A stretch of DNA of 64,000 nucleotides from Tiliqua scincoides (Eukaryota > Chordata > Lepidosauria > Squamata > Scincidae): positions 7,939,156 to 8,003,155 of the forward strand of contig NC_089829.1 of NCBI RefSeq assembly GCF_035046505.1, in the 5' to 3' direction. Shown one piece after another: positions 33,860 through 45,890 of the stretch. The position numbers were made by a program, and so were the translations under genes. A model generated the notes under the pieces. The model made no database searches and was not told the origin of the DNA. It saw nothing but the letters and a program-made list of their open reading frames with translations. Positions within the stretch are counted from its first letter, which is position 1. Each line of letters begins with the position of its first letter.

Positions 33860-35600
33860 CCCCTCCTGACCGAGGAGGTAAATCAGATAGAGGTTAAAAG
33901 AGAAGATGTTTCAGACCTCATTGATAAATTAAAGATCAATAAGTCACCAGGCCCTGATGGCATCCACTCAAGAGTTATTAAGGAATTGAAGAATGAAGTT
34001 GCTAAGCTCTTGACTAAGATATGCAACTTGTTCCTCAAAATGGCCACGGTGCCAGAAGACTGGAGGATAGCAAATGTCACGCCTATCTTTAAAAAAGGAA
34101 AGAGGGGGGACCCGGGAAACTATAGGCTAGTCAGCTTAACATCTATACCGGGTAAGATGGTGGAATGCCTCATCAAAGATAGAATCTCAAAACACATAGA
34201 TAAACAGGCCTTGCTGAGGGAGAATCAGCATGGCTTCTGTAAGGGCAAATCTTGCCTCATGAACCTTATAGAATTCTTTGAAAAGGTCAACAGGCATGTG
34301 GATGTGGGAGAACCTGTGGACATTATATACCTGGACTTTCAGAAGGCGTTCGACACGGTCCCTCACCAAAGGCTACTGAAAAAACTCCACAGTCAGGGAA
34401 TTAGAGGACAGGTCCTCTCATGGATTGAGAACTGGTTGGAGGCCAGGAAACAGAGAGTGGGTGTCAATGGGCAATTTTCACAATGGAGAGAAGTGAAAAG
34501 CGGTGTGCCCCAAGGATCTGTCCTGGGACCAGTGCTTTTCAACCATAAATGACCTGGAGACAGGGGTGAGCAGTGAGGTTGCAAAGTTTGCAGGCGACAC
34601 CAAACTTTCCTGGTGGTGAAGACCAGAAGTGATTGTGAGGAGCTCCAGAAGGATCTCTCCAGACTGGCAGAATGGGCAACAAAATGGCAGATGCGCTTCA
34701 ATGTCAGTAAGAGTAAAGTCATGCACATTGGGGCAAAAAAATCAAAACTTTAGATATAGGCTGATGGGTTCTGAGCTATGTGTGACAGATCAGGAGAGAG
34801 ATCTTGGGGTGGTGGTGGACAGGTCGATGAAAGTGTCGACCCAATGTGCGGCGGCAGTGAAGAAGGCCAATTCTATGCTTGGGATCATTAGCAAAGGTAT
34901 TGAGAACAAAACGGCTAATATTATAATGCCGTTGTACAGATCAATGGTAAGGCCACACCTGGAGTATTATGTCCAGTTCTGGTCACTGCATCTCAAAAAA
35001 GACATAGTGGAAATGGAAAAGGTGCAAAAGAGCGACTAAGATGATTACTGGGTTGGGGCACCTTCCTTATGAGGAAAGGCTACAGCGTTTGGGCCTCTTC
35101 AGCCTAGAAAAGAGACGCCTGAGGGGGGACATGATTGAGACATACAAAATTATGCAGGGGATGGACAGAGTGGATAGGGGGATGCTCTTTACACTCTTGC
35201 ATAACACCAGAACCAGGGGACATCCACTCAAATTGAGTGTTGGGAGAGTTAGAACAGACAAAAGAAAATATTTCTTTACTCAGCGTGTGGTTGGTCTGTG
35301 GAACTCCTTGCCACAGGATGTGGTGATGGCGACTGGCCTGGACGCCTTTAAAAGGGGATTGGACAAGTTTCTGGAGGAAAAATCCATTACGGGGTACAAG
35401 CCATGATGTGTATGTGCAGCCTCCTGATTTTAGAAATGGGCTACATCAGAATGCCAGATGCAAGGGAGGGCACCAGGATGAGGTCTCTTGTTATCTGGTG
35501 TGCTCCCTGGGGCATTTGGTGGGCCGCTGTGAGATACAGGAAGCTGGACTAGATGGGCGTATGGCCTGATCCAGTGGGGCTGTTCTTATGTTATTATGTA
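33860..35600 (+). mobile_element. CR1 LINE, 5'-truncated, reverse transcriptase and 3' end
   Basis: The longest CR1 copy here. It encodes the RT segment (NKSPGPDGIHSRVIKELKN, GFCKGKSCLMNLIEFFEKVN, IIYLDFQKAFDTVPHQRLLK, SGVPQGSVLGPVLF), then, after frame breaks near 34550 and 35037, the ORF2 end and a 3' UTR with the TTCTTATG tail. It occupies the ground where a gene driven by the promoter-like block at 35.93-36.12 kb would lie. Confidence 0.92.
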
Positions 35601-35926
35601 CAGTGAGTCAGGCACGCAGGTATACATAGTTGTTTCAAATGTATGAATCGTGTATCAAGATATATGCTGATGGGGCATGCGCATAGGTTTATATAGTTGT
35701 TTTAAATTTAGATAAATAATAAGTAGTATGTCATTGAACACACACACACACCCCATATTAGCACAGAGGGAGCCTGAGACTTAGAAGGTGGTGGTGGTGG
35801 TGCTGACTCTCTCCCATACTTCTGGCTTAATATGAAAGCACTGAACTCCTGACCAAGGTGCCCCTTGGAGCTGCTCGTACCCCCTTCCTCCCTGCACGCC
35901 CCCGTCCCACCTTTCCTCTGCCTCGT

Positions 35927-36120
35927 GGAAATTTCCACAAGTCCCCTCCATCGGGCGCACAAGAGGGATAGGGGGATTTATTATTTCCTGGTTTACTGAC
36001 TCTGAAAAGCCCGAGGGATTACGGCTGCTTTGCACATGAATAGCCGGAGTGTGTTGTACAAAAGGCCAGGGCTGTGGGATAATATATTTGGATGTGGGAA
36101 AGCACTGACCCTCCAGGAAA
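35927..36120 (-). pseudogene. orphan HES5-type promoter (relic), minus orientation
   Basis: ATTTCCACAAGTCCCCTCC then ATCGGGCGC (35931-35957) lines up with the paralogue-2 promoter at 25823-25853 (GTTTCCCACAGTCCCGCAGC, CAATCCGGGC). The similarity continues through TTATTATTTCC and TTTACTGACTC. About 158 bp up, TGGGAAAGCACTGACCCTCC (36095-36114) matches 25981-26000. An intact TGTGGGAA lies at 36093-36100, while the proximal site has lost one C. No HES exon is recognised to the left, where a CR1 element sits. Confidence 0.65.
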
Positions 36121-36282
36121 GCAGGCTGGTGCCTGATGCTAGGAATCAATTATGTTTCAAAGGAACACATTGCCCCGGGTATGTCGGCTGAGCTCAGCCG
36201 GCACCCTTACAGTGGGGAGAGGCGTCCCCCCACCCCATCCCCTTGCAAGGCTGTTCATTCCATTCTCCCCTACCTTAGAACC

Positions 36283-36376
36283 ATAAGAACATAAGAACCT
36301 AAGAACAGCCCCGCTGGATCAGGCCAAAGGCCCATCTAGTCCAGCTTCCTGTATCTCACAGCGGCCCACCAAATGC
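36283..36376 (-). repeat. CR1 LINE 3' tail
   Basis: CATAAGAACATAAGAACC followed by GATCAGGCCAAAGGCCCATC and CAGCGGCCCACCAAATGC. Confidence 0.85.
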
Positions 36377-37129
36377 TTTAGCAAAAGAAGCATTTGAGCA
36401 CACATCTAGATGACACTTTGGAGACTCCTTCAGGTACATTTGAAGCTACACAGGAAGGCAAACCAATGAAATGCTGTTTGGTTGGGTTTTTAAGCAGTAG
36501 AATCGTGCTTTCTGAGTGCGCATCCATTATCTTCATGTAGTCTCTACAACAGTTTGGAACCAGTCAGCAAATAGCATTCTCTATTTCAATCCAGTAAAGA
36601 GTATTCTCCCCATATTGCAGCTGGAGAGACTGAGGCGGAGAAGGAGGGGCTTGGCCTATGGTCAGTGAATGAGTGCAGGGCAGGGGAGAGATTTGAATTG
36701 GAGAGGTGTCAGGGGTTGACCTGATTATGCTCCCCAGACCCAGGGCCTATGGGAGGAATTTTATCAGGGGGTACAAAGTTTCTTCTAGGCCCCTTTCCAA
36801 AAGGGGAGGGGGACAATGGGGGCAGGCAGAATGGGGGGGGCAAAATAAGGCAGGGGGAGGGTGCTGACAGCCACAATAGTCTTTGGAGCCCAGGCCTACG
36901 AGGCTTCTTGATGCGGAGCCCAGGTCTACCCGTCCATGCAGCTTTGGCAGTTACATAAAGTAATATGGAAAGCCAAACACATTCCTAAGTCTCTCTAAAA
37001 GCTCTGAAATATAGAAAATCAAATTACAGAAAATTAGCATCATCGTACTTAGGCTCACACTAAAATGGACCAAAATGAACTTCTGCAGCAGCAGTAGTCC
37101 TGCACTTGGGTCCCCGAGGTTCTATATAT

Positions 37130-37200
37130 CTGTTTATTTATTAGATTTGTATCCCGGCTTTCTCCCCAAAGGGCACCCTTCATGGTTATGGGACCCACAA
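37130..37200 (-). repeat. L2-type LINE or SINE 3' tail fragment, reverse
   Basis: TTTATTAGATTTGTATCCCGGC and TTTCTCCCCAAAGGGCACC match the reverse of the L2 tails near 45.83 and 59.55 kb. Confidence 0.55.
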
Positions 37201-37997
37201 GCCAAAGAGCTACTGTAGCAAGCCAGTTTCCTCCCAGATTTGACACTATTCAGGAGGGTCATGGATGCATTCCTGAGCCCAGTGTGTATGGCTGGCAGCA
37301 GCAGTTAACACTTCATGCGCGTGGTTGTGTCCAGCCATCATGCGCAGTCAGTGATTTCAGGTGAGATAGGAAAATATCAGATCCCAGGAACTTTCTGCGC
37401 CCCCTTCTTTGACTCCTGGGCCCCCTTTCTGACCCTGGGCCTGGTTTCAAATTACCCCCTGTCTTAGGCCCTGCCTAGACCCCTTATGTGTAGGGGTTAT
37501 GGATTTATTTATTTGGGGATTTCTATACATCCTCTACCTAGGTGAAGAAAACCTGGTGGTCAAGGTGGTTTACAACATAAAAGATAGAAACATAAAAGAT
37601 AGAAACAGTAATTGAAGCCACTGTAGCCTGGCATCAGCAGCTAAAATATAAAAACATGTGACTAACAACTAAAAACTCCTATATCCTCAACTATCCAGGG
37701 TGACCAGATGTCCTCTTTTCCCAGGACACGTACGCTTTTTTAGTCGTGTGCCTTGGAAAAGAACTTAAATGTCCTGAAATCAATATGCACTTTTCTTTAG
37801 CTTTTATTTTGCCATGTCCTACATTTTTTCTGGGATGTCTTACATTTTGGGGTGCCTGGTCTTCTTTTTACAGTTAAGACATCTGGTTACCCTGCAACTA
37901 TCACATCACTCTCCCTGCTCTAGCCACCACCAAAAGCCCACCCCTATGTGAAACTTTCTCCTAGGCAAATTCTCCTAGGAGAAACTTTCTCCTAGGT

Positions 37998-38461
37998 CAG
38001 GGGTGCCCAAACCCCAGCCCCGGGGCCACATGCGGCCCTCGAGGTCTCTCAATGCGGCCCTCAGGGAGCCCCCAGTCTCCAATGAGCCTCTGGCCCTCTG
38101 GAGATTTGTTGGAGCCCACACTGGCCTGACACAACTGCTCTCAGCGTGAGGGCAACTGTTTGACCTCTCGCGTGAGCTGTGGGATGAGGGCTCCCTCCAC
38201 TGCTTGCTGTTCCATGTCTGTGATGCAGTAGCGGCAGCAAAGGAAAGGTCAGCCTTGCTTTGTGCAAGGCCTTTTATAGGCCTTGAGCTATTGCAAGACC
38301 TTCATTCATTCATATAAGCTCATCTTTAATATATTCATTTATGTAAACTTATGTAAATTTATTCAAATTTTAAATGTAAATTAATTCTCCCCCCCGCCCG
38401 CCCCTGACACAGTGTCAGAGAGATGATGTGGCCCTCCTGCCAAAAACTTTGGACACCCCTG
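37998..38461. mobile_element. hAT-type element, perfect 8-bp target duplication
   Basis: Starts CAGGGGTGCCCAAACC, ends TTTGGACACCCCTG, and is flanked by TCCTAGGT at 37990-37997 and 38462-38469. It is a reverse relative of 32305-32760. Confidence 0.9.
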
Positions 38462-38815
38462 TCCTAGGTGATCAGCCACCTAGCTGAACACTTTCCAATA
38501 GGGCTTGATAGTGTCCAGAGAAGGTGCTGATTGTAATTTGTCTTGGGAGGAAGTTCCACATGGGGGGGCACTACTGAGAAGGCTCTTTCTCCACTACTGC
38601 TCCCCCTCCCTGCTTCAGTCAAGGGGGCACACAGAGAAGGGCTCTCTCTAATGATCTTAAGGAACCAGCCAATCTATATGGGAGAAGACAGGCTTTCAGA
38701 TACTCTGGCCCCAACCCATTAATAATCATCAACCTCATAGTTTTTGCAGCTGTTTTATTATTCCTTTTTTCTTCCATCCATCCATCCATCTTAGAAAGCG
38801 ACCACTCAGTCAATT

Positions 38816-39040
38816 AAAAGTTAAGTGACCATTTTTTTAAATATTTTATTTATTTATTACAGATACAGGTAAGGAAAATGGGTTATACTTAGGGCTTGTA
38901 CAACACAGGTTACACATGAGGGTATTGGCCCTAGATTACAACATGCATCGTTCAATTAAAAAAAACACAACACACAATAATCATCAGTACAAAGGCTATC
39001 ATATTTATCAGTATAAAAATTTAACTGACCATTTTTAATA
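38816..39040 (-). repeat. retroposed sequence with a T-rich end and duplicated flanks
   Basis: TTAAGTGACCATTTTT at the left and TTAACTGACCATTTTT at the right flank about 180 bp that begin with a T-rich run, as expected for a poly(A) retroposon in reverse. The source family is not recognised. Confidence 0.5.
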
Positions 39041-39640
39041 AGGAAGCAAGCAGATGAATACATTAATGAAAGGTTGGGCTATATGGTCTTAAGGTGACCC
39101 AGCCTGGCTGTTTCTTTGAGAAAGTGTTGCGCATTTGATCCATTTGAAAATCAGGGTTTTTTTCAGTTTATATTTTGGTATTTTTAAAATTTATGTATAC
39201 ATTTTTAATAATTTATACATTTTTACATGCAAATATTTCCAAATATTTATATGTAGTGATATAATTTTTTTCATACACATTTTAATATTTTAAGTGGAAA
39301 AAAAACTTTAAATAGGCCAAGGGCATGCCAGCTTGGGCTCTCCAATACAACGGGCTGGGGAGTACCCGAAGGTCATCTATTCCAACTGTTCATTAGTTTA
39401 TTTGCTTGCTTGCTTACTTATTAAGAGTGGTCAGTCCATCTTTCAGTAGCCTGAGTGGTAGCTTTTTAAAATTGTAGAATTATATTTCCTCCGGGGTCTA
39501 ACAATACCTCCATCTTTATCTACCAGGCTGGCTGGGCAAATAGCCACTACCAGTCTGACAACACTGCACAAGTTTTGACAGAAAAATGGCTTGATGCTGT
39601 AGGACAACTGATAGATGAAAGATATATGGGGGAAGGGGGG
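39041..39640. other. AT-rich intergenic, no gene seen
   Basis: No coding signal or named repeat. Confidence 0.45.
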
Positions 39641-39644
39641 GTCA

Positions 39645-39810
39645 AGGGAAACCCATAGCTCCATGCTAGAGCACTTGTTTGGCATACACAAGGTCCCAAA
39701 CTGAACCATCAGGTCAGTCTGGGAAAGACCCCTGCCTAAAATCCTTGGGAGGCACTGCTGGTCAGTGTTGACAGTGTTGAAGGAGATAGACCAATGTCTG
39801 ACTCAGCAGG
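39645..39810 (+). repeat. tRNA-derived SINE
   Basis: Head ATAGCTCCATGCTAGAGCAC, body CTGCTGGTCAGTGTTGACAG and end GTCTGACTCAGCAGGCAGC. Confidence 0.7.
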
Positions 39811-40351
39811 CAGCAGCATCAAAGGGGCTGTGCTTTGTTCAGGGTATCTCCTTACATGCAGAAAGTTCTAGCTGAGAAACAAAAGACCTGGACAGCAGGT
39901 GAGGAGAAAGAGAGGTAACCTTAAGGCCAGGGAGAGCTGCTTCCAGTATATTTTCATATATCCCAGAGCCCTGGCTATCTAGGCCCCTGTGCCACCAAGG
40001 GCCAGGACTGCAGAATGCTGCCCCCCCAAATTGAATGCCCATCCACTGGAAACCTTCTAAGGGCTGGAGGAGGCTGTGCGCCACCTCCTCCAGTCTCTGG
40101 AAGGCCTTAAACATCACTTCTTGTTTTTGCCCCAAAACTGGAAGTGAACTTTAAAGGCCCTCTGGAGGTTGCACACGGCATCCTCTGGCCCTCCAAAGGC
40201 CTGAGGGAGGGGCAAGGAGGGTGGTGGGTGGGTGAGGAGAAAGCCCCCACTTTGCAGATGTAGTGGCCTGGGGACTTTGCCCCCCTTGACCCTCCTTGGG
40301 TATGCCAGTGTCCCAGAGTTTTTAATTCATTTGATGACCATTTGAACAAGT

Positions 40352-40445
40352 CTCAGATTGCAATCCTACCCATACCTACCTGGGAGGAGGCCCTATTAAC
40401 TATAATGGAACTTACTTCTGAGTAGAAATGCATAAGATTGGGCTG
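40352..40445. mobile_element. inverted-repeat element, S form
   Basis: ATTGCAATCCTACCCATACC to CATAAGATTGGGCTG with the usual core. Confidence 0.7.
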
Positions 40446-41065
40446 TTCACCTCTCTCTAAGTTTTGTTTCCAAGGGGAATTTAGGTGCCAAGGACATAAA
40501 CGGTGCACAGGGACACCTGAAATCTAGACGGGTCCAAGACTGTTTAACTGTCGATTGATCTTTACTTTTTCTCCTTATCTCCCCTGCCCTCCTCGGCCAG
40601 ATGTTAAACCCTCAAGAGATAAAGGAATTGCCTTCCCAAGTGCCTCAGCCAGGCCTGACAGCCCTTGATCAATGGCTCTGCCCTCCACCACAAACAGAAA
40701 ATGCTATGCAGATGGTCTCCCAAAGCAAGCCTTCCCCCCCCCCCATGCCTCCCCCAAGCACAAAAGAAAGTCAAATACCATCTCTAATTCAGTTTGTAGC
40801 TTGGCACACTTCCTTTCTCCCCTGTGTTCAATGGCTTGAATAGGGACCCACTGTGGGAAACTCAAACCAGCTCGACACTCACAGCACCACATCTGCCTGT
40901 GGCCGACAGACACAGGGGGAGAAAAATCAGATTAAACTACCCAGAGAAGAGGGGGAGGAAGTGAGAGCCAAAGCTGCTGATTAGAAATGAAAGAAAAAGG
41001 GTGCAAAACTGAAAAAAAATGGAATGCCCTTTACAAATACAGAGGGCTTTCAAATTGACAATTTT

Positions 41066-41154
41066 GGTGCAATCCTATGTATATTTCCTCAGAAGTAAGT
41101 ACCACTGAGTTCAATGGGGCTTACTCGCAGGAAACTATGTATGGGATTGCAACC
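41066..41154. mobile_element. inverted-repeat element, S form
   Basis: GGTGCAATCCTATGTATA to TATGGGATTGCAACC. Confidence 0.75.
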
Positions 41155-41247
41155 TTTATGGCTGATTTTTAGAATAGCTTCTTTACTAGAACAGCTGCCT
41201 TAAGGGATCTTTTGGGGGTTCGAAAGGCAGAATACAAACCTCTAAGT

Positions 41248-41599
41248 CAGTGGTTCTCACACATTTAGCACTGGGACCCACTTTTTAAAATGAGAATCTG
41301 TCAGGGCCCACCGGAAGTGATGTCAAGACCGGAAATGACATCATAAAGCAGGAAAATTTTGAACAATCCTACGCTGCAATCCTACCCATACTTACCCAGG
41401 AGTAAGTCCCATTGACTATCATTGTTAAAAGCATATACATAGTAGACTGTTAAAAGTACAGGTCTGTAACATTTCCCCAAATGCAGTCACATACCAGTCT
41501 AATATATTAAAAATAAAATATTGAAATGCATGGGGGACCCACCTGAAATTGGCTTGCGACCCACTTAGTGGGTCCCAGCCTACAGTTTGAGAAATGCTG
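41248..41599. mobile_element. hAT-type element, perfect 8-bp target duplication
   Basis: CAGTGGTTCTCACAC to TTTGAGAAATGCTG, flanked by CTCTAAGT at 41240-41247 and 41600-41607. It is a copy of the element at 5330-5689. Confidence 0.9.
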
Positions 41600-41681
41600 C
41601 TCTAAGTCAAGCACTATAAAACAGTGCTCTGTGCCAGTGTTGCAGTGGAGTCACGACACCTCCCCATAGCAATGCCACACT

Positions 41682-41930
41682 AACAGCACAATCCTATTTA
41701 TATCTACTCAGAAGTAAGTTCCATTCAATGGGACTTACCCAAGGAAAGGTGTGTACCACCAAATGAACTTTAAATGGCTTCATTAGAATATTTTCTTCTC
41801 TTGTCTCTTATTCCTACTTGGAAACTTATGCTCCTCTAGGCTGCAATCCTACAACACTTACCTGACAGTAAGTTCTATTAACTTCCACAGGACTGACTTC
41901 TGAGTAGATGTGCATAGGATCAAACTATTT
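41682..41930. mobile_element. two S-form inverted-repeat elements (one shortened)
   Basis: 41682-41752 (CAGCACAATCCTATTTATAT...) and 41839-41922 (GGCTGCAATCCTACAACAC to GTGCATAGGAT). Confidence 0.65.
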
Positions 41931-42159
41931 CAAGGTCATTTCATCCCAAACTCTTGGAGGAGGTTGCAAGAGTTCAGAACGAATATATAACGAATATATA
42001 AAAGTGAAAAACGAGATTTTTAAAAATCCCAAATACATCAAAAAAGGATATTAGAATGCTAGGTTAAGCATGTTTACTCAGAAGTAAGTTCCACAGTGTT
42101 CAGCAGAACTTAATACCATAGTATATTTACATTGGACACACAAATGTAATGCCCTAATG

Positions 42160-42389
42160 CAGCCATTTTCAACCGCTGTGCCATGGCACACTGGTGTGCC
42201 ACGAATGGACTGCAGGTATGCCGTGGGAGTTTGGGAGATGGTCATTTATTAGTAGAGCCACTGGGGGATGTGAGCCCCCCACCAACAGCATGGCATGCCT
42301 TGTCAATGGTCAAAAAAACTGATGGTGTGCCTTGACAATTTAAGCACCTTGTCAGTGTGCCACAAGCTGAAAAAGGATGAAAATCACTT
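42160..42389. mobile_element. hAT-type element, reverse copy of 12538-12756
   Basis: CAGCCATTTTCAACC to GGATGAAAATCACTT. Flanks CCCTAATG and CCTTAATC match at 6 of 8. Confidence 0.75.
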
Positions 42390-43014
42390 CCTTAATCTAA
42401 TGTGAACTACATAAAGTACTGGCTTTCAGGTTGCCTGGATAGGAACCTGTGCCCTTAGGCAAATTTCTCAGTTTGCCTCCTGCTGATCTGGATGCTTCTT
42501 CTTGGCTCAAATCCTTTGCAAAAAGTTTCTAAAGGAGCATGTGAAGGGTGTTCCTGGTGAAGGCTATATTTCAGAGGGAAGGCTGAAAAAGGTGACTTGT
42601 GTAAGGCCCTCTAGTGTATTCATGGGGGAGGTGGACCAGGGACTTCCAGGTTCTCAATGTCGGCATTTTGCGAGAAATACAGGGATTTTAGATTGTGCAA
42701 TGGAAGGGTTTCGCATGTAATTCTTACAACTGGTTTATTATTATCCCCCTAATGCAGATGGGGAAGACTGAGGCTCAGAGAGAGTGGCTTGCTGCAGGCC
42801 ATTCATTGGGTTCATAACTGGGCTGAACATCCAACAAAGAACATTCTGCTTTGTAGCGCAGCCTTCAGCCACATCAGCTCTTACCTTGCTATATTCCACA
42901 TGAGAGCTCTTCATAGTGGCGCAACTCAGTGATGAACAGCTCATTCCTATGCATGTGGATGTAAAGCCTCACCATGCTCAGAGATGCTTGCTCCCAGAAA
43001 GGGTGCACTGAACT

Positions 43015-43125
43015 GCAGCCTAAGACAGTGATAGCCCGGTCCAAGCCCTGTCTACTCAGATGTAAACCACCCTTGGGTTCAATGGGGTTCATTCTCAGGA
43101 AAGTGTGCATAGGAATTGCAGCCTG
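43015..43125. mobile_element. inverted-repeat element, S form, diverged
   Basis: GCAGCCTAAGACAG to CATAGGAATTGCAGCC with core CAGATGTAAACC. Confidence 0.55.
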
Positions 43126-43300
43126 AGTTGTGCAATCAGGGAGGCTTGTGTTCCAATTCCACCTCTGCCTTGAGTTCACCAGATGGCCTTAAGCAAATCA
43201 CTCCCTCTCAGCCTCGGTCTTCCCCATCTGCAATATGGGGACAATAACGCCAAACTCACCCAGCAGGGTTGTGAAAAAAATGTGACGTGCCTTGCGCACT
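43125..43300 (+). repeat. MIR/CORE-like SINE
   Basis: GTTCCAATTCCACCTCTGCC, CTCAGCCTCGGTCTTCCCC and GCAATATGGGGACAATAACG follow the MIR-like order. Confidence 0.6.
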
Positions 43301-43464
43301 CCAAAAGTATTTCTATCGCGGCCTATTTCATGCAAGCCCTGCAGGTTTTGTGAAGAAGAAAGGCTGTCTGAGGGCAAGCAGAGTGCACGTGTGCTGTTGT
43401 TCGAGGCTGTTTCCCTCATTCGCCTCCCACCCCCCACCGCCCAGACACATGGCTAAGTAGCTTA

Positions 43465-43612
43465 TTACTCTGCGGGCAGAGGAAGCTTGAGACCCTCCAA
43501 GTTTCCCACACATTTTCTTAATGACATTCATCCCCTCCACAATGGACGTGTGCCTGCCCACACAAGCGCATTAGCGATGGTCCTTGAGTTGGCATTGTGT
43601 TCAGTGGGAAAA
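43465..43612 (-). pseudogene. orphan HES5-type promoter (relic), minus orientation
   Basis: On the minus strand ATGTGTGGGAAACTTGG carries an intact RBPJ core (43503-43510). About 35 bp downstream is AGAGTAATAAGC (43461-43472), where TATAAATA would be expected. A second site GTGGGAA lies at 43604-43610. Local sequence AGTTTCCCACAC matches the HES5 promoter (15303-15313) exactly. No HES exon is recognised to the left. Confidence 0.5.
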
Positions 43613-43924
43613 CTCTTGTTCCCAGAAGGCCATCTGGGCAGCCGCGCTGGAGGAGGCAGCAGTGGCCATTTTTTGAATGCACAAGTAAGTCATTGCCCCT
43701 CTTTTTTTTCTTTCTCCCTCCAAAGAGGGCCAACATCTGGCAAGGATGCAGGAGGGAGGGAGATCGCATGGCGCTGGGTGTTTCTGAGCTTGGGGTCTGT
43801 AGCTGAGACTGCCACTACAGACCACGCTTCCATTCACACACACATGCAAAAATACCCACTCCAAAATAATCTGACGTCATTTCATTTTTCTCATCTATTT
43901 TTCTTCTTTCAACTTGATTTTGCA

Positions 43925-44120
43925 TATTTTTTTCACCACCCTTCCTCCAAATTGTTCAGGGCGGTGTACGTGGTTCCCTCTCTCCTTTTGTTCTCACAAC
44001 ATCCCTGTGAGGTAGGTGAGGCTGAGAGAGTGACTGGCTCAAGAACACCCATGGCTTCCCTGGATCTTTCAGGTCAAAGTCCAATTCCAGAACCACTACA
44101 CCACCCTGGCTCTTATCTCA
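43925..44120 (-). repeat. Sauria-type SINE, reverse
   Basis: CACCACCCTTCCTCC, CCCTGTGAGGTAGGTGAGGC and AACCACTACACCACCCTGGC are the reverse of the family tail, body and head. Confidence 0.65.
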
Positions 44121-44149
44121 TATTATTTTTTGCTAGCCATGGGTACATA

Positions 44150-44514
44150 GGAACATAAGAACAGCCCCACTGGATCAGGCCATAGGCCCATCTAGTTCAG
44201 CTTCCTGTATCTCACAGCGGCCCACCAAATGCCCCAGGGAGCACACCAGATAACAAGAGACCTGCATCCTGGTGCCCTCCCTTGCATTGGCATTCTGACA
44301 CAGCCCATTTCTAAAATCAGGAGGTTGCACATACACATCATGGCTTGTAACCCGTAATGGATTTTTCCTCCAGAAACTTGTCCAATCCCCTTTTAAAGGC
44401 GTCCAGGCCAGACGCCATCACCACACCCTGTGGCAAGGAGTTCCACAGACCAACCACACGCTGAGTAAAGAAATATTTTCTTTCGTCTGTTCGAACTCTC
44501 CCAACACTCAATTT
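44150..44514 (-). mobile_element. CR1 LINE, short 5'-truncated copy
   Basis: AGGAACATAAGAACAGCCCC to CCCAACACTCAATTTTAAAG, including the reverse of [10 protein letters not shown]. Confidence 0.9.
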
Positions 44515-45370
44515 TAAAGATGCTCTGTTGCTCTAGGACAGAAGTGGGCAGACTTCCGAGTCCTGCAGGATTCTGCGTTTCACCATCTGGAGCAAAATCT
44601 GCCATGAACTTGCTGGGGACTTTAGGGAGGGGCTTCTTCCCAGAGTCAGCTGCAATAAAGAGATTGTGGCACTGGCTTAGCTCAGCAGGGATGTGGTGAG
44701 GGCTCCTTCATGCCAACTGTTTTTTGTTTTTTTCCATTCAGGAAACGTGATGCTGATGTCTGACATCATTATCATGGCACCATGCGCAGGGATGGCAATG
44801 ACAAGAATAACACATTTTCCCAGGGTTTCTTGAATTTGTGCAACATGTGCCTGGCTCAGTGAAAACGTGCGCCGATGATTTTTTGGCTTCTAAAAAAAAT
44901 GTTGTAAAAGACATCCAAATTTCAAACTGGGACAGGGAGAGGAATAGCGGGTGAGAGTCTAGAAGTGGCTGCTCAGAGAGGAAGGAGCCCCCCCCACTAG
45001 AACACACCCCCCCATTAGAACACATGCATAGAGAGATTAAAGGCATGCTTTCTGAAGGGGGGGGCCTGGGAGATGGGGTCATATAAACTTTCCCACCACT
45101 TGACATAAAAGGCTTGGGGGCTCCACAGCTGCTGCCTGACACAAAGGGTTGCTAGCTTTTCAGGGACAGGACAATTGAAGTGTGTGTAGGGGGTGGGGGG
45201 GGTGGAGTGGAGGATGCAGGAAAGGAAGGGGGAGCTTACTCTACAGATGCAGGCCACCTTCAGCCTTTACCTGATTTTTTTAAAAAAGTAAATTGGGAGA
45301 ACATAAGAAGGTCCCCTGAAAATGAATCCGATCCAAGTGAGATCTAGTCTTGCAGCCTCTTTCTCACCAA
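44515..45370. other. intergenic, no gene seen
   Basis: No coding signal beyond C and G homopolymers near 44990, 45060 and 45195. Confidence 0.45.
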
Positions 45371-45379
45371 GGATTACCA

Positions 45380-45838
45380 GGTGCCACTGCAAAGCCCGTA
45401 AGCGGGGCATGAGGTTGTTCTTTCCCCCTCAGCTCCTGGCATTTGCAGGTAGACTGCTCTTGAATATGGAAGTTCACTGGAAGTTCAACATTATGGAACT
45501 CCCTTCCCCTTGACTTGAGAATGGCTCCCTCTCTTGAGAGTTTTCGGCGAGGCCTGAAAACACTGCTGTTTACACAAGCCTTCTGATTCTTTGGCCTTCT
45601 TAACATTTTTATACATCTTTTAGTTTTTTACAGGCTTGATTCCTCGGTGACTTGCTCTTTTTATTCTGTCTTTTAATCTGACTACTGTTTTTATGGCCTC
45701 TGTTAATGTGTTTTTAAATGTTTTGATCTGCTATTGTGTTAATTTATGTTTTTTAAATCTGGTTTTTGTTTTTTTTTACATGTTGTTAGCCGCCCTCTGG
45801 GTCCCTTTAGGGAGAAGGGCGGGATACAAATAAAGTTG

Positions 45839-45885
<47 letters not shown>

Positions 45886-45890
45886 TGTCA
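45380..45890 (+). mobile_element. L2 LINE 3' end and (ATT)n tail
   Basis: A frame encodes an L2-like end (FRGLKTLLFTQAF), followed by a T-rich stretch and the tail TTAGCCGCCCTCTGGGTCCC, GGGCGGGATACAAATAAAG and (ATT)n at 45838-45888. Confidence 0.75.

Noticed and set aside
33830-35406. Host gene with reverse-transcriptase-like frames
   Set aside because: The protein motifs and 3' end are those of a CR1 LINE with copies elsewhere in the window.
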